Assembly: GCA_022561485.1 (NCBI GenBank)
Contig: JADFRD010000010.1
Coordinates: 1 to 39,968 of the forward strand
Origin: Fidelibacterota bacterium
GTDB lineage: Bacteria > Fidelibacterota > Marinisomatia > Marinisomatales > TCS55
Direction: 5' to 3'
Length of the DNA: 39,968 nucleotides
The notes beneath the pieces were generated by a model. It did not search any database, was not told the DNA's origin, and saw only the letters and a list, made by a program, of their open reading frames with translations. A program made the translations under genes and the position numbers. The first letter of the stretch is position 1. The number at the start of each line of letters is the position of its first letter. This document shows, in pieces, positions 25,432 through 36,200 of the stretch.

Positions 25432-27152
25432 CAATATCCGATAGCGGATGTTTCGCCGCGCGTATCCCCGCCGCCCCAGAAACCTTTTTCATTTATGATG
25501 ATTCCATTAGCCTGTCCAATATAGCCCGGTTTACGCACTGTCCCATGATATGGAACGATCGTGTGACCCATTCGCTTAAGATTTCTAATTGTGTCTTTGC
25601 TGAGACCATTGGGTTCGGTCATAATCACATCCGGCAGCCATTGAGAATGAAACCTGGGAAAAGAAACAGCTTCCTTCACATCCATACCATGAACAATGAC
25701 GTTCAGTATACTTTGAAGTGTTGTGGTAATAATCGTAGAACCCCCAGAAGATCCGATTATCATAAATGGATTGCTATTTTTTAATACAATGGTAGGTGTC
25801 ATAGAACTTAGAGGTCGTTTCCCAGGCTCAATGGCGTTGGCTTCATTCCCAATTAATCCAAACACATTTGGCACCCCAGGTTTAGACGAAAAGTCGTCCA
25901 TTTCATTATTCAAAAAGAACCCGGCTCCCGGTACAAGAATACCGCTGCCATAACTTAAATTAATTGTGGTGGTTACACTGACGACATTACCATCTTTGTC
26001 CACAACAGAATAATGGGTCGTTTCTCTACTTTCATAACCGGAAAGATCGCCGGCAAAAATATCAGTACTTTTTGAAGCCTTTTCCATGGAAATATTCTGT
26101 ATCCGCTTGGTGGCATAATCTTTTGAAAGAAGCATATTGAGAGGTACATCCCAGAAGTCCGGATCACCCAAATGTTCCGCCCTATCGGCATAGGCGCGTC
26201 GTTCAACTTCTGTAAGAATATGAATATAGTCAGATGAATTCCATCCTAAAGAAGCCAGTGGATAATGCTCCAGCATATTCAACATATGAATGAGCAGTGC
26301 CCCTCCTGAACTGGGCGGCCCCATAGAAATAATTTCATAACCATGAAATGTACCTATCACAGCAGACCTGTATTTTGATTCATAATTCAAAAGATCTTCA
26401 TGCGCAATTAATCCATTGCCCCTTTGCATTTCCTCCACGATTAAATCAGCGGTTTTTCCTGTATAAAATCCATTACGCCCTTTACTGGCAATGCGCTTCA
26501 TCGTTTTGGCGAGATCTTTTTGAATCAGCAGATCACCGGCTTTCCAAGGCAGGTTATCTTTTCGAATGAAGATAGCTGCAGCTGCTTTATTAGCGGCAAA
26601 GAGTTCTCTAAAATTATTCAAGCGTTGTGCTTCATAATGACTCAATGCAAACCCTTTCCCAGCCAATTTAATAGCAGGAGTTAATAGTTCCCGCAGGGTA
26701 ATATGACCTGAACCATAATCTTCCCACGCTGTTAATAACCCATCAACTGTGCCGGGGACTCCGGACGCCGCCCGGGTTTTTAAAGACATATTTTCAATAA
26801 CCTTGCCATGTTCATTAAGATACATATCTCTATGTGCGGAAACAGGAGATGTTTCCCGATGGTCTAAGGTAAACGTGGTTCCATCAGCCAAGTAAGCAAC
26901 CATAAAACCGCCGCCGCCAATATTTCCATTGGATGAAGAAGTAACCGCAAGTGCAAAACCGGTTGCGACTGCAGCATCTACAGCATTACCACCCTTTTTT
27001 AAAATCTCAATTCCTGCTTCTGATGCTTGAAGACTGGTGGAAACAACCATGCCATTTTTCGCGAATACTGGGTTTTGACTCGCTCCGTGAATGTGGAAAG
27101 TTGAAACAAATAATAATAAGAGGATTATTTTTATTTTCATTGATCTTACCAT
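25431..27152 (-). CDS. ggt: Gamma-glutamyltransferase, secreted
   Basis: The enzyme cleaves or transfers gamma-glutamyl groups from glutathione and similar compounds in the periplasm. It is 573 residues. The N-terminus MKIKIILLLLFVSTFHIHGAS is a signal peptide (from ATG 27140; ATG 27152 would add MVRS in front). The large-subunit core has GGNAVDAAVATGFALAVTSSSNGNIGGGGFMV. The processing and catalytic Thr lies in SRETTHYSVVDKDGNVVSVTTTIN (about 376). GSSGGSTIITTTLQ near the C-terminus is the substrate-site glycine/serine region. It follows glyS at a distance of 89 bases, and its stop overlaps the GNAT start. Confidence 0.93.
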   Translation of the reverse strand: MVRSMKIKIILLLLFVSTFHIHGASQNPVFAKNGMVVSTSLQASEAGIEILKKGGNAVDAAVATGFALAVTSSSNGNIGGGGFMVAYLADGTTFTLDHRETSPVSAHRDMYLNEHGKVIENMSLKTRAASGVPGTVDGLLTAWEDYGSGHITLRELLTPAIKLAGKGFALSHYEAQRLNNFRELFAANKAAAAIFIRKDNLPWKAGDLLIQKDLAKTMKRIASKGRNGFYTGKTADLIVEEMQRGNGLIAHEDLLNYESKYRSAVIGTFHGYEIISMGPPSSGGALLIHMLNMLEHYPLASLGWNSSDYIHILTEVERRAYADRAEHLGDPDFWDVPLNMLLSKDYATKRIQNISMEKASKSTDIFAGDLSGYESRETTHYSVVDKDGNVVSVTTTINLSYGSGILVPGAGFFLNNEMDDFSSKPGVPNVFGLIGNEANAIEPGKRPLSSMTPTIVLKNSNPFMIIGSSGGSTIITTTLQSILNVIVHGMDVKEAVSFPRFHSQWLPDVIMTEPNGLSKDTIRNLKRMGHTIVPYHGTVRKPGYIGQANGIIINEKGFWGGGDTRGETSAIGY

Positions 27153-27241
27153 TGATTAATTGAAAGATTTATCGACAGGAAACTACTCAATGAGGGTCAA
27201 AGCATTTTTACTAATTAAAATTGACTTAAAAAAATCTGATA

Positions 27242-28585
27242 TTAGGAATAGTTTAAGATAGCATCGTCTATTTTTTCAACAAGTGAGTCGATTGATACTC
27301 TGTCCTGCTTTTGAGTGTCTCTGTGACGAAGTGTTACTGTGTTGTCCTCGAGCGATTGGTAATCAACAGTAATTCCAAAGGGTGTTCCGGCTTCATCCTG
27401 ACGGTAATAACGCTTTCCAATTGACCCTTGCTGATCATAAATCACTTTATAGTGTTTTTTCAATTCATCCGTTACTTTTCCTGCTAATTCAGGCAGACCG
27501 TCTTTTTTGACCAAGGGGCAAACAACCGCTTTAACCGGTGCCAATTTTGGATGTAATTTCATAACAGTACGATTATTTTCTGTATCTTCCCAATAAGCAT
27601 CAGCCAGAACAGCGAGCAACATACGATTAAGACCTGCGGATGTTTCTATAATGTAGGGAAAATATTTTTCATTTGTCACTTGATCAAAGTACTGCATATT
27701 TTTTCCGGAAAATTCCTGATGCCGTTTTAAGTCAAAATCTGTTCGATTATGGATTCCTTCAATTTCTGCCCACCCAAAGGGGAATTCATATTCAATGTCC
27801 CAGGCTTCTTTGGCATAGTGGGCTAATTCACCATCGCCGTGTTGATGAAAACGAAGTTTATTCTTATTGATTCCTAAATCGTTCAAATAAAAATTGAAGC
27901 TTTTTTCTTTCCAAACTTTCAATTCATCGTCATCCGTCCCGGGCTTCACAAAATACTGCATTTCCATTTGTTCAAATTCACGGGTACGAAAAATGAAGTT
28001 CCTGGCAACAATTTCATTCCGGAAGGCCTTCCCGATTTGGGCAATTCCAAAAGGAACTTTCTTCCGCATAGCTCCCTGAACCAGGAGATAATTCACATAA
28101 ATACCCTGGGCTGTTTCAGGCCGAAGATAAGCGATATCCCCTTCGTTTTCCACAGGACCTATGTGTGTTTTAAACATGAGGTTGAACTGGCGCGGTTCGG
28201 TGAGATTCCCGGTGGTTCCGCATGTAGGGCATTGAATTGTAGACCAGTCAGCTGATTCAAAATCTGTTACCAGTTCGTCAGCCCGGAAGCGAGCCTTGCA
28301 TTGCTTACAATCGACCAATGGATCATGAAATTCTGCAAGATGCCCGGAGGCCTCCCAGATTTTAGGATGCATGAGAATCCCACTGTCTAACCCGACAATG
28401 TTTTCATGGAGTTGGGTCATGGCTCGCCACCACAATTGAGAAATATTGTTTTTTAATTCAATTCCAAGAGGACCATAATCATATACAGCGCCAAATCCCC
28501 CATAAATTTCCGAACTTTGAAAAATGAACCCACGGCGTTTACAAAGCGAAACAATTTTATCCAATGAATGTGCTTTATCCGCCAT
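27242..28585 (-). CDS. glyS: Glycyl-tRNA synthetase, single-chain class II type
   Basis: It charges tRNA-Gly. The 447-residue protein is the dimeric alpha2 type with anticodon-binding domain fused, not the alpha2-beta2 type. It begins with LDKIVSLCKRRGFIFQSSEIYGG. Zinc-type Cys pairs occur in DCKQCKARF and QCPTCGTTG (about 93-148). Motif 2 lies in FRNEIVARNFIFRTREFEQMEMQ, and the LRPETAQGIYVNYLL glycine-enzyme signature is intact. The C-terminal anticodon domain ends with TVDYQSLEDNTVTLRHRDT. The ATG overlaps the ccmH-like stop (TGATG), so it is coupled to topA-ccmH. Confidence 0.96.
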   Translation of the reverse strand: MADKAHSLDKIVSLCKRRGFIFQSSEIYGGFGAVYDYGPLGIELKNNISQLWWRAMTQLHENIVGLDSGILMHPKIWEASGHLAEFHDPLVDCKQCKARFRADELVTDFESADWSTIQCPTCGTTGNLTEPRQFNLMFKTHIGPVENEGDIAYLRPETAQGIYVNYLLVQGAMRKKVPFGIAQIGKAFRNEIVARNFIFRTREFEQMEMQYFVKPGTDDDELKVWKEKSFNFYLNDLGINKNKLRFHQHGDGELAHYAKEAWDIEYEFPFGWAEIEGIHNRTDFDLKRHQEFSGKNMQYFDQVTNEKYFPYIIETSAGLNRMLLAVLADAYWEDTENNRTVMKLHPKLAPVKAVVCPLVKKDGLPELAGKVTDELKKHYKVIYDQQGSIGKRYYRQDEAGTPFGITVDYQSLEDNTVTLRHRDTQKQDRVSIDSLVEKIDDAILNYS

Positions 28586-29016
28586 CAGTCTAATTCTTTC
28601 AATTCTTTCTCAATTTGTTCATTATAAGGAATTGATTCATCCCCTGTGCTAATGCTGTCCAACTCGAGGCTCTTTGACGTTGATGATTTGAGGTAAAGGA
28701 CAAGAAATGTAATTCCAATAATCGCAATAATGATGGGCGCTAACCATGCCATAATATTAAATCCCTGGGCAACTGGGATGGCTAAAATTCGTTCACCATA
28801 AATTCGAACATAGTGGTTCATGATTTGATCTTTCGTTTGCCCGGCTTCTACCATGGACTGAATTTCTTGTTCCAACTCGCTATGCCCATGGTCATTGACC
28901 GTACCACTCCAACAGCAGGGAGCCATTAAACTCTTTTCTATATCTTTTATCAGTTCTTGTTGATTAATGCTCCCAAATAAGAGGGAACAGGTTGTAATAA
29001 GAATAATTTTTTTCAT
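28585..29016 (-). CDS. CcmH-like cytochrome c biogenesis protein
   Basis: The 143-residue protein has a signal-like N-terminus (KKIILITTCSLLFGSIN). A double-cysteine motif APCCWSGTVNDHGH (about 33-46) replaces the usual CPVCQ pattern, and ELEQEIQSMVEAGQTKDQIMNHYVRIYGERIL and PVAQGFNIMAWLAPIIIAIIGITFLVLYLK follow. The EI-x-x-Y-G-E-R segment and the following transmembrane helix are characteristic of CcmH. CcmH reduces apocytochrome c thiols before heme attachment. No other ccm gene lies in the window. It overlaps topA at its start (ATGA) and glyS at its stop (TGATG). Confidence 0.78.
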   Translation of the reverse strand: MKKIILITTCSLLFGSINQQELIKDIEKSLMAPCCWSGTVNDHGHSELEQEIQSMVEAGQTKDQIMNHYVRIYGERILAIPVAQGFNIMAWLAPIIIAIIGITFLVLYLKSSTSKSLELDSISTGDESIPYNEQIEKELKELD

Positions 29017-31526
29017 TTCTTTTTCCGCCTACGTCTTTTTGCCGGACCTTTTGCACGGCGGTCGTCAATTATAGTGATTGCCATTTCTAAATCCACATTT
29101 TCCGGGGTAACATCCTTTGGTAAAGCTGCATTGAATTTACCATCCGAAATGTATGGGCCATATCGTCCATCTTTTAAAACGAGCAGTTCACCTGATTCAG
29201 GATGATTCCCCAATGTTTTGAGATCCGAGCTTGGTTTATTTCGTTGATTAAATATTTCCACAACTGTTTCCAGAGTCACATCAAGAGGATTATGTGGATG
29301 GGGGAGTTTTACATTTTTTTCGCCTACTTTAAAATAAGGGCCATAGCGTCCAAAATCGACCCGTATTTCTTCATTTGTTTCCGGATGATTTCCAAGCAGT
29401 CTGGGCAATGAAAGCAACTTCAAAGCCATTTCCAAATCGACCTGATCTTGTTCGGTCCCACTGGGGAGAGATTTTCTTTTTTTCGAATCCCCTAATTGAA
29501 CATAATGACCATAAGGACCTTCTTTCAAATAAATGGATTCACCTGATTCTTCATCGACTCCAAGTATTTCAGATTGAGAAGAATCTTTTGATAAAATTTC
29601 TAAAGCTTTATCGACTGAAATGTCGCCCAAAGCAAGCATATTGGGAATTGATCGACGCTGTTCCCCTTGCTCTAAATATGGGCCGTAATTGCCAACTCGA
29701 ATTACAATCTCGTCTCCTTTTCCATTTGAAACAACGACGGAACATGCTTTACGAATATCAATCTCGTCTTTAAGCATTTTTTCAAAACCGACAGAATTAT
29801 CATTTCCAAAATAAAATTCTGACATAAACGGCAATGGATCTAATTCACCCCTGGAAATAGAATCTAATTCATCTTCCATTTTGGCTGTAAACTGGGAGTC
29901 AACAAGAGATGCAAAATGGTTTTCTAACAGCTGTGTTACAGCCACTGCTAAAAAAGTAGGCGTTAACGTACCTTTATTATTCCGAATATATTCTTTCTCT
30001 TGAATACGTCCGATGATACTAGCCCATGTAGATGGTCGACCGATTCCAAGCTTTTCCATCTCTTTAATAATGGATGCTTCTGTAAACCGGGAGGGAGGTT
30101 TTGTGGTATGTTCTTCCGGGATTAAACGGCTGCAGGTGAGTCTTTGTCCTTGCTTTAATTCAGGTAAAAGTCGTTCCCTGTCAGCAAGTTTTCCATCCGG
30201 GTCATCTGTTCCTTCTACATAGGCGCGCATATAACCGGGGAATAGTATGACGCGGCCCCGAGCGCGAAAAACAGTATTCTGGTTTTCAATATCTACAATT
30301 GTCCTTTTCAATTTTGCCGGTTTCATTTGACTGGCCACAGTCCTCTTCCAGATTAAATCGTACAGTTTCCCTTCATCACTGCCAACTTTTGAACGAACTA
30401 AATTTACATCAGTAAATTTAACGCCAGCGGGACGGATAGCTTCGTGAGCTTCCTGGGCATTTTTAACTTTACTCTTATAGATAACGGGTTTGTCCGGTAA
30501 AAATTCATCGCCATATTTTGAATGAATAACATTGCGAGCGCCAGACAAGGCTTCTTGTGAAAGCTGTGTTGAATCGGTACGCATATATGTGATAAAACCC
30601 GCTTCGTAAAGTCGTTGCGCTGTTCGCATGGTTTTCCGGGCAGGAAAACGGAGTTTTCTAGCTGCTTCCTGCTGTAAAGTACTGGTTGTAAAGGGAGCAT
30701 ACGGGTTTATCGTTTGAGGTTTTTCTTCAATATTTTTTACAATCCATGGTCCATTTTGAATTTCATCTACCAGAGCTTTAGCTTGGGAAGATGACAATAA
30801 CATGACATCCTTCTTTTTGAGTTCGCCTGTATTACTGTCAAAATCTTTTCCGGTGGCAAGACGTTTCTCATCTACGGTGATCAATTCTGATGGGAAATTG
30901 TCCAATGATTCCGTTTCTAATTCAGCTTTCAAATCATAATATGTGGACGCTTTAAACGTTGCTCTTAATCGCTCGCGATCTACAATAATTTTTAACGTAG
31001 CCGATTGTACTCGACCGGCGGAAAGGGATTCTTTAACAAAACTCATTGTTTTTTGGAGAGTATTCCATAATAAACGTGAAAGTTGATACCCCACCAAACG
31101 ATCAATGATTCTGCGAGTATATTGGGCATTCACCAGATCCATATCGACTTCACGGCGATGCTTCATTCCATTAATAATGCCTTCTTTCGTGATTTCGGTA
31201 AACTGAACCCTGGCAATGTGTTTATGGTTGATTTCTTCCGCCAGATGGGAGGCAATCGCTTCCCCTTCCCGGTCAGGGTCAGTAGCCAGAATCACTTCAG
31301 GTGCATGTCTTGATTTCTGTTTAATGATTCTAATGATATCTTTTTTATCATCCATAACGACAAACTCGGCTGCAAATTCATTTTCTACATCCACACCCAG
31401 TTTTTTTCGGGGCAGGTCTTTTACGTGGCCAACACAGGCAATGACATCATATTCATTACTTAAATATTTTTCAATGGTCCGGGCTTTTGCCGGAGACTCA
31501 ACTATTATCAGTGGTTTACTCATCAT
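29013..31526 (-). CDS. topA: DNA topoisomerase I (type IA)
   Basis: This 837-residue enzyme relaxes negative supercoils. The Toprim domain begins SKPLIIVESPAKARTIEKYL, with ATDPDREGEAIASHL (about 80-95). The active-site Tyr lies in AGFITYMRTDST (about 312). SAGRVQSATLKIIVDRE and ATRPSTWASIIGRIQEK-like GIGRPSTWASIIGRIQ are also present. The C-terminus lacks the usual four-Cys zinc fingers. It has four beta-rich repeats with the pattern NGxYGPYxxxG (for example RYGPYFKVGEKN and RYGPYISDGKFN) and ends in the basic tail AKRRRRKKK. Such cysteine-free repeats are known in several phyla. Start MMSK or MSK are both possible. Confidence 0.96.
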   Translation of the reverse strand: MMSKPLIIVESPAKARTIEKYLSNEYDVIACVGHVKDLPRKKLGVDVENEFAAEFVVMDDKKDIIRIIKQKSRHAPEVILATDPDREGEAIASHLAEEINHKHIARVQFTEITKEGIINGMKHRREVDMDLVNAQYTRRIIDRLVGYQLSRLLWNTLQKTMSFVKESLSAGRVQSATLKIIVDRERLRATFKASTYYDLKAELETESLDNFPSELITVDEKRLATGKDFDSNTGELKKKDVMLLSSSQAKALVDEIQNGPWIVKNIEEKPQTINPYAPFTTSTLQQEAARKLRFPARKTMRTAQRLYEAGFITYMRTDSTQLSQEALSGARNVIHSKYGDEFLPDKPVIYKSKVKNAQEAHEAIRPAGVKFTDVNLVRSKVGSDEGKLYDLIWKRTVASQMKPAKLKRTIVDIENQNTVFRARGRVILFPGYMRAYVEGTDDPDGKLADRERLLPELKQGQRLTCSRLIPEEHTTKPPSRFTEASIIKEMEKLGIGRPSTWASIIGRIQEKEYIRNNKGTLTPTFLAVAVTQLLENHFASLVDSQFTAKMEDELDSISRGELDPLPFMSEFYFGNDNSVGFEKMLKDEIDIRKACSVVVSNGKGDEIVIRVGNYGPYLEQGEQRRSIPNMLALGDISVDKALEILSKDSSQSEILGVDEESGESIYLKEGPYGHYVQLGDSKKRKSLPSGTEQDQVDLEMALKLLSLPRLLGNHPETNEEIRVDFGRYGPYFKVGEKNVKLPHPHNPLDVTLETVVEIFNQRNKPSSDLKTLGNHPESGELLVLKDGRYGPYISDGKFNAALPKDVTPENVDLEMAITIIDDRRAKGPAKRRRRKKK

Positions 31527-31569
31527 TTTTTCTTTCGAATTATCTTAACACTTTTCACGCGCGTATTAT

Positions 31570-31597
31570 AATGTATAATGAATTACAGAAAAGTCAA
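31570..31597 (-). promoter_or_regulatory. Candidate promoter for topA
   Basis: On the minus strand TTGACT (31592-31597) and TACATT (31570-31575) are 16 bases apart. The -35 element falls inside the end of hisS. A TATAAT overlaps downstream (31565-31570). Confidence 0.35.
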
Positions 31598-32838
31598 ACA
31601 GTGAAATATTTTATCAGTTTATCCATTGCGACTTCTTCCTGTTCTTTCTTCAACAAATCTTTTACTTGAACTCGATTGTTCTTCAATTCATCTTCTCCTA
31701 AAATAACAGCCTTTCTCGCCCCCACCCTGTTTGCGTCCCGCAATTGTGCTTTTAAACTGCGGCGTTTTGTATCCATATAAACAGTGATTCCTTTGCTCCG
31801 GAGTTCTTTTGCCATCTGCAGTGCTTTTATTGACGCAGTTTCCTCTATATTTATCAGATAGATGGACTCATGCTCATCCGTTTGTTCAGTCATTACGGTG
31901 GACAAAAGAATCCGTTCCATTCCTGCGGCAAAACCGATTGCCGGCGTTGGTTTTCCACCTAACATTTCTACAAGATTATCATAACGTCCGCCGCCGCAAA
32001 TGGCATCCTGTGCGCCAAGATTTTCGGATACAAATTCAAAAGTGGTGCGGGTATAATAATCTAACCCACGGACCAAATTTTCGTCCAATTCGTAAGGAAT
32101 ATTCAATCCACTCAACATGGATTGCACAGATTCAAAATGGTTTTTGTCTTCATCCGTCCAGGAATCGGCGATAGATGGCGCATTTTGAATTATGTCCTGT
32201 TCATGAGGGATCTTTGTGTCTAAAATCCGCAGTGGATTTGTTTCCAACCTTCTCTGACTCGTTTCTGATAAATCATCTTTATAGGGAGTTAAAAATTTCA
32301 CCAAGGCACTGCGGTAATTTTTCCGGCAATCCCCCGATCCAATGCTGTTCAATTTTAAAGAAATATTTAGGATTCCCAATTCTTCAAAAATATGGTGAGC
32401 CAAGGCAATGACTTCAGCATCCTGTTCCGGATGTTCTGACCCAAACGCTTCCACACCAAATTGATGAAACTGGCGCTGGCGACCTTTTTGCGGACGTTCA
32501 CGGCGGAAGAGAGGCCCGATATAATATAATTTTTGCAGGGGGGACCGGGCGCCAAGATTATGTTGAATATAAGATCTCACAACGGGAGCTGTGAGTTCCG
32601 GACGTAGTGTTAATCTTCCACCGGAACGGTCTTCCCATGAATACATTTCCTTGGAAACAATGTCTGTATCCTCACCAACGCTTTTGCTGAATAATCCTGT
32701 ATCCTCAAAAATAGGTGTGCGGATTTCATTGTATCCATAATGGCCTGCAACAGAATGGACGACATTTTCCAATTGCTGCCAGCGGCGGGTCTCATCCGGA
32801 AGAATATCGTGGGTGCCTTTGATAGTGCGGTATGCCAT
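31594..32838 (-). CDS. hisS: Histidyl-tRNA synthetase
   Basis: It charges tRNA-His. The 414-residue length and MAYRTIKGTHDILP start are family normal. Motif 2 is YIGPLFRRERPQKGRQRQFHQFGVEAFG (about 103-130). The His-specific loops are LVRGLDYYTRTTFEF (about 258) and ICGGGRYDNLVEMLGG. The C-terminal anticodon domain has GARKAVILGEDE. It is separated by three bases from the upstream zinc-ribbon gene. All catalytic motifs are present. Confidence 0.97.
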   Translation of the reverse strand: MAYRTIKGTHDILPDETRRWQQLENVVHSVAGHYGYNEIRTPIFEDTGLFSKSVGEDTDIVSKEMYSWEDRSGGRLTLRPELTAPVVRSYIQHNLGARSPLQKLYYIGPLFRRERPQKGRQRQFHQFGVEAFGSEHPEQDAEVIALAHHIFEELGILNISLKLNSIGSGDCRKNYRSALVKFLTPYKDDLSETSQRRLETNPLRILDTKIPHEQDIIQNAPSIADSWTDEDKNHFESVQSMLSGLNIPYELDENLVRGLDYYTRTTFEFVSENLGAQDAICGGGRYDNLVEMLGGKPTPAIGFAAGMERILLSTVMTEQTDEHESIYLINIEETASIKALQMAKELRSKGITVYMDTKRRSLKAQLRDANRVGARKAVILGEDELKNNRVQVKDLLKKEQEEVAMDKLIKYFTV

Positions 32839-32841
32839 GAT

Positions 32842-33189
32842 TTAGTCAGTGATATCCATTATTAACTGTTCGGCGTGTTCTTTATCATTTTCCGGAACAA
32901 ATAGTTTAACCACAGCGCCGGGCATATTGACCGGAGATATATTAAACGCCGCAGAGAAAAAATCTGATTTCAAAAAGTAAGGGATATCATTATTCGCCAG
33001 AATTTCTCCTGCCATTTCACCATACACTTTCCCGGAAAATTGACCCGCCTCCACCCATTCTATTTGATCCAGGGGAACATCAATAGGTTTTTCATTCACG
33101 AGGGTCACATTACAGTCTGAACAAAATGCAATGTGCGGTTCGTATTCCGCATTACACTTCGGACAGTATCTATAATCCGTTTTTTCCAT
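32842..33189 (-). CDS. Zinc-ribbon plus DUF2007-like small protein
   Basis: The 115-residue protein begins with a four-Cys zinc ribbon, YCPKCNAEYEPHIAFCSDCNV (CxxC at about 9 and 22). A compact domain, IEWVEAGQFSGKVYGEMAGEILANNDIPYFLKSD, is followed by VKLFVPENDKEHAEQLI. The latter is the DUF2007 (putative signal-transducing) fold. The function of the family is not known. It sits between lptD and hisS on the same strand with short gaps, so it is probably co-transcribed with the translation genes. Confidence 0.7.
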   Translation of the reverse strand: MEKTDYRYCPKCNAEYEPHIAFCSDCNVTLVNEKPIDVPLDQIEWVEAGQFSGKVYGEMAGEILANNDIPYFLKSDFFSAAFNISPVNMPGAVVKLFVPENDKEHAEQLIMDITD

Positions 33190-33237
33190 AGCAGAATTTG
33201 CGATGATTTAAGTAGAGAATAAAAAGAGAATTCTCAT

Positions 33238-36200
33238 TTAATATGGTGTGCTTAAACGATAACCGCCGCGCTGCTCTATTTTTAAATCCCTCAATGTTGG
33301 TGACTTCACATTGATTCTTAAGTAAAATCCGGAACCATATCCGCTGGGTGTCCAGTCCATGGCCAACTCCCAGCAATGGAGGTCGCGGTAAATGGAGAAT
33401 CGATGACTTATCAATTCATTACTCATCAGATCAAACCGGGCGGAATAACTCACTTTCCAGTTTTTGGTGACGTTGAGTGTGGAATTGGTGTTCAGCCAGA
33501 AGGTCTTTTTCGGATTGGTAGGATCGAATTGCTTTAAAGAATAACCAACGCTGAAGTTTGTGCTCCATAATTTTCCGCCAGTACTTTTATTTTTATTTGT
33601 TGACTGTGGTGTAATGGTCAATGAATCAAGCATCCCTTTCCCATCTGCTGTATCTTCTTCAGCAGAACTGACCCCAAACCGTTTTCCGGAGAATCTAAAG
33701 CTTGTTGAAAGTTCCACCTTGGTTAAACGCGGCAGAAAGTACCCATTTTTTGATTTTCTATATTTATTAATTCTCTGTTTAGACTTTACATCATATTCAT
33801 AAAAATCATGGGTCATCCGCAGGTCAATATTGGACGGACCGATTTTAGAACGAATGGAAGAAGACAAGTTTTTTAACCTGAATTGATCAGCAACAAAATT
33901 ATAACTCGACCCCATCCGCCAGGAAAACAGGTTGATGATTTTATCTTTTTCACCATCGTTAATTTTCGCCTGGAAATTGTTATTTACACTGAATGTCATG
34001 GATTGGGATTCATTCCTCGATGTTCCACCGGCCATAGTGCCACTAAAACGGTCATGATAGACTTTATTGCCGGATGTGTCCAAAATTGTTTCAAAATATC
34101 CAAGATCCTGACCAAAAACCCGTTTCGAAAAATCCGGTCTAAATGAATAACCGATGGACGGAGATACCACGTGTCGGACTGCGATTATTTTACCGATCTT
34201 AAATGGGAAAAGCCCATAAATCTGTGTATTGATGGAAGCGCCAAATCTTCCGGTGGTTCGTATAGCAAATCCGGGAACTTCTGTTGTTAGGATGGTATTG
34301 GTAGCGCTGTCCAGTCTTCCGAAAAACGTTCTGTTCACCCAATCAGAGTTGATGCTCATATTTGGATTAAAGGTGATATACTTAAAGATTTTTGTCGGCG
34401 CATTGATCGACATGGAATGACGCATAATATTATCACTGAAATTTTGTTTTTCATCATTCCAATAAAAATTTGAAGTTGTATCATCAATAACATTTTCGTC
34501 TGTTTCATAATAAATCCGTTCTTTATTGGTGATGGATGTATTATAACTCCAGGTAATGTTATTAATCCAACGCTGCTTTCCGCCTTTGTCCTGAAACAGA
34601 TTGCGCTGGCCTAGACGGAAATTCATGGAAGGCAATGTAGCGGTGGTAATATTGGTCTGCATTCCGGCTCGCGTTGGTGTCATATAAAACACCGATTTGG
34701 AATCAATCCTGTCATCGGCCATTAGATTTGTGGTTGAGGATAAATTCATACTCATGGAAGCCTGAATGGACGGCCAACTCTTAGAATAATTTGCTTTAGA
34801 AATCGTTTGCTGCTGTCCCATGCGCTGTTGCGGATCCGATGTATACTTTCGGCTGAATTCACCACTACTGGAATAATCGGCATTTACATTTAAGCGTTGA
34901 TTATGCCGAAGCTTTTGCGTGTGCCGCCATTGAGCCCGATAGCTCGTGGTGCGGTTGACGCTGATATCGGTAATATTATCAGTTCCTAATAAGAATTGCC
35001 TGCTTTGCAAATTCAGCGAGCCGCTAAATTTATAGCGCACATTGTAGGCATTGTTCAGTCTGAAAACAAATCCTTGGCGGTCACCAAAACTCATGGTGAA
35101 TTTGGATCCCCAATGATCATTTGGCGCCCAAAAATATCCAAGATTGTTAAAATATTGCCCACGTAATCGATTTTCACCATAACCGGGCATGATCCAGCCA
35201 GAATGGCGCCCACCGCTTTTATGGGGAAAAATACCAAAAGGCAGTCCAATAATTGGGATCCGGCTGATATATAAAACGATGGGGCGGGCAATGACCTTAT
35301 CATCATTGATGATTTTCATGTTATTGCTTTCAAAATGAAAGTGGGGTGTTTCAAGAGAACAGGTGGTAAAGGAGCTGTTTTGGATATAATAAATTTTCTG
35401 GTCATGATTACGTATCTCATCTCCGGTATAATAACCGTCATCGGCTTTAGATCTCCCTTGTTTAATCAGACCTTTTCGGGATTTCAAATTGTAAATCAAT
35501 GTATCTCCCACCATGGGATCCTGCCCACCTTCCACTATAGTTGGTTTTTGCGCTATTGCTGTAGAATCATCCGGATGAGTTGGAAATGCCCTGAGTAAGT
35601 TGTCATTCCAATCGACGTTGATAAAACCGGAGCTTAAATTAACATCCTTGTATTTAATTTTAGCTTCACTAATTAAATCCATTTTTTCTGATATAATATC
35701 ATAAATAATCTCATCTGATGCATATGTAATTGGTGCATCCAAGTCCTTATTGGATGAATCGGGAGTAAACACACCCCTGCCCCCCCCGGAGACATGAATA
35801 TTACCCAATTCAACTTCAACACTGTCGATATTATTAAAAGATATGATAATGGTATCACCGGACACAAGATTATACCCTTGGTAAACGGAATCTTCAAAAA
35901 TGTGATATGTGGTTGTTGCCATTCCTTCCAACCGCACAGAGTCCAAAGCGCCATCCTTAAAAAACCCTTTCAATATCGATCCAGTCATGTCATCTTTAAA
36001 AGAGACAGACTTTTTCACAACGATAGTTGAATCTTGATTTTTTAGTTCAATTTCACGAAATCCCTCGGATGTATTGATAATATGAGCCTTGGCCGGAATG
36101 AATACATAATCCAAAACGTCATCTTTATAGGACAACTGGATTTCACTTCCTTCTAAAATGCGGTTTTCTTCCTCCAATCTTGGATTTATTCGTAATAGAG

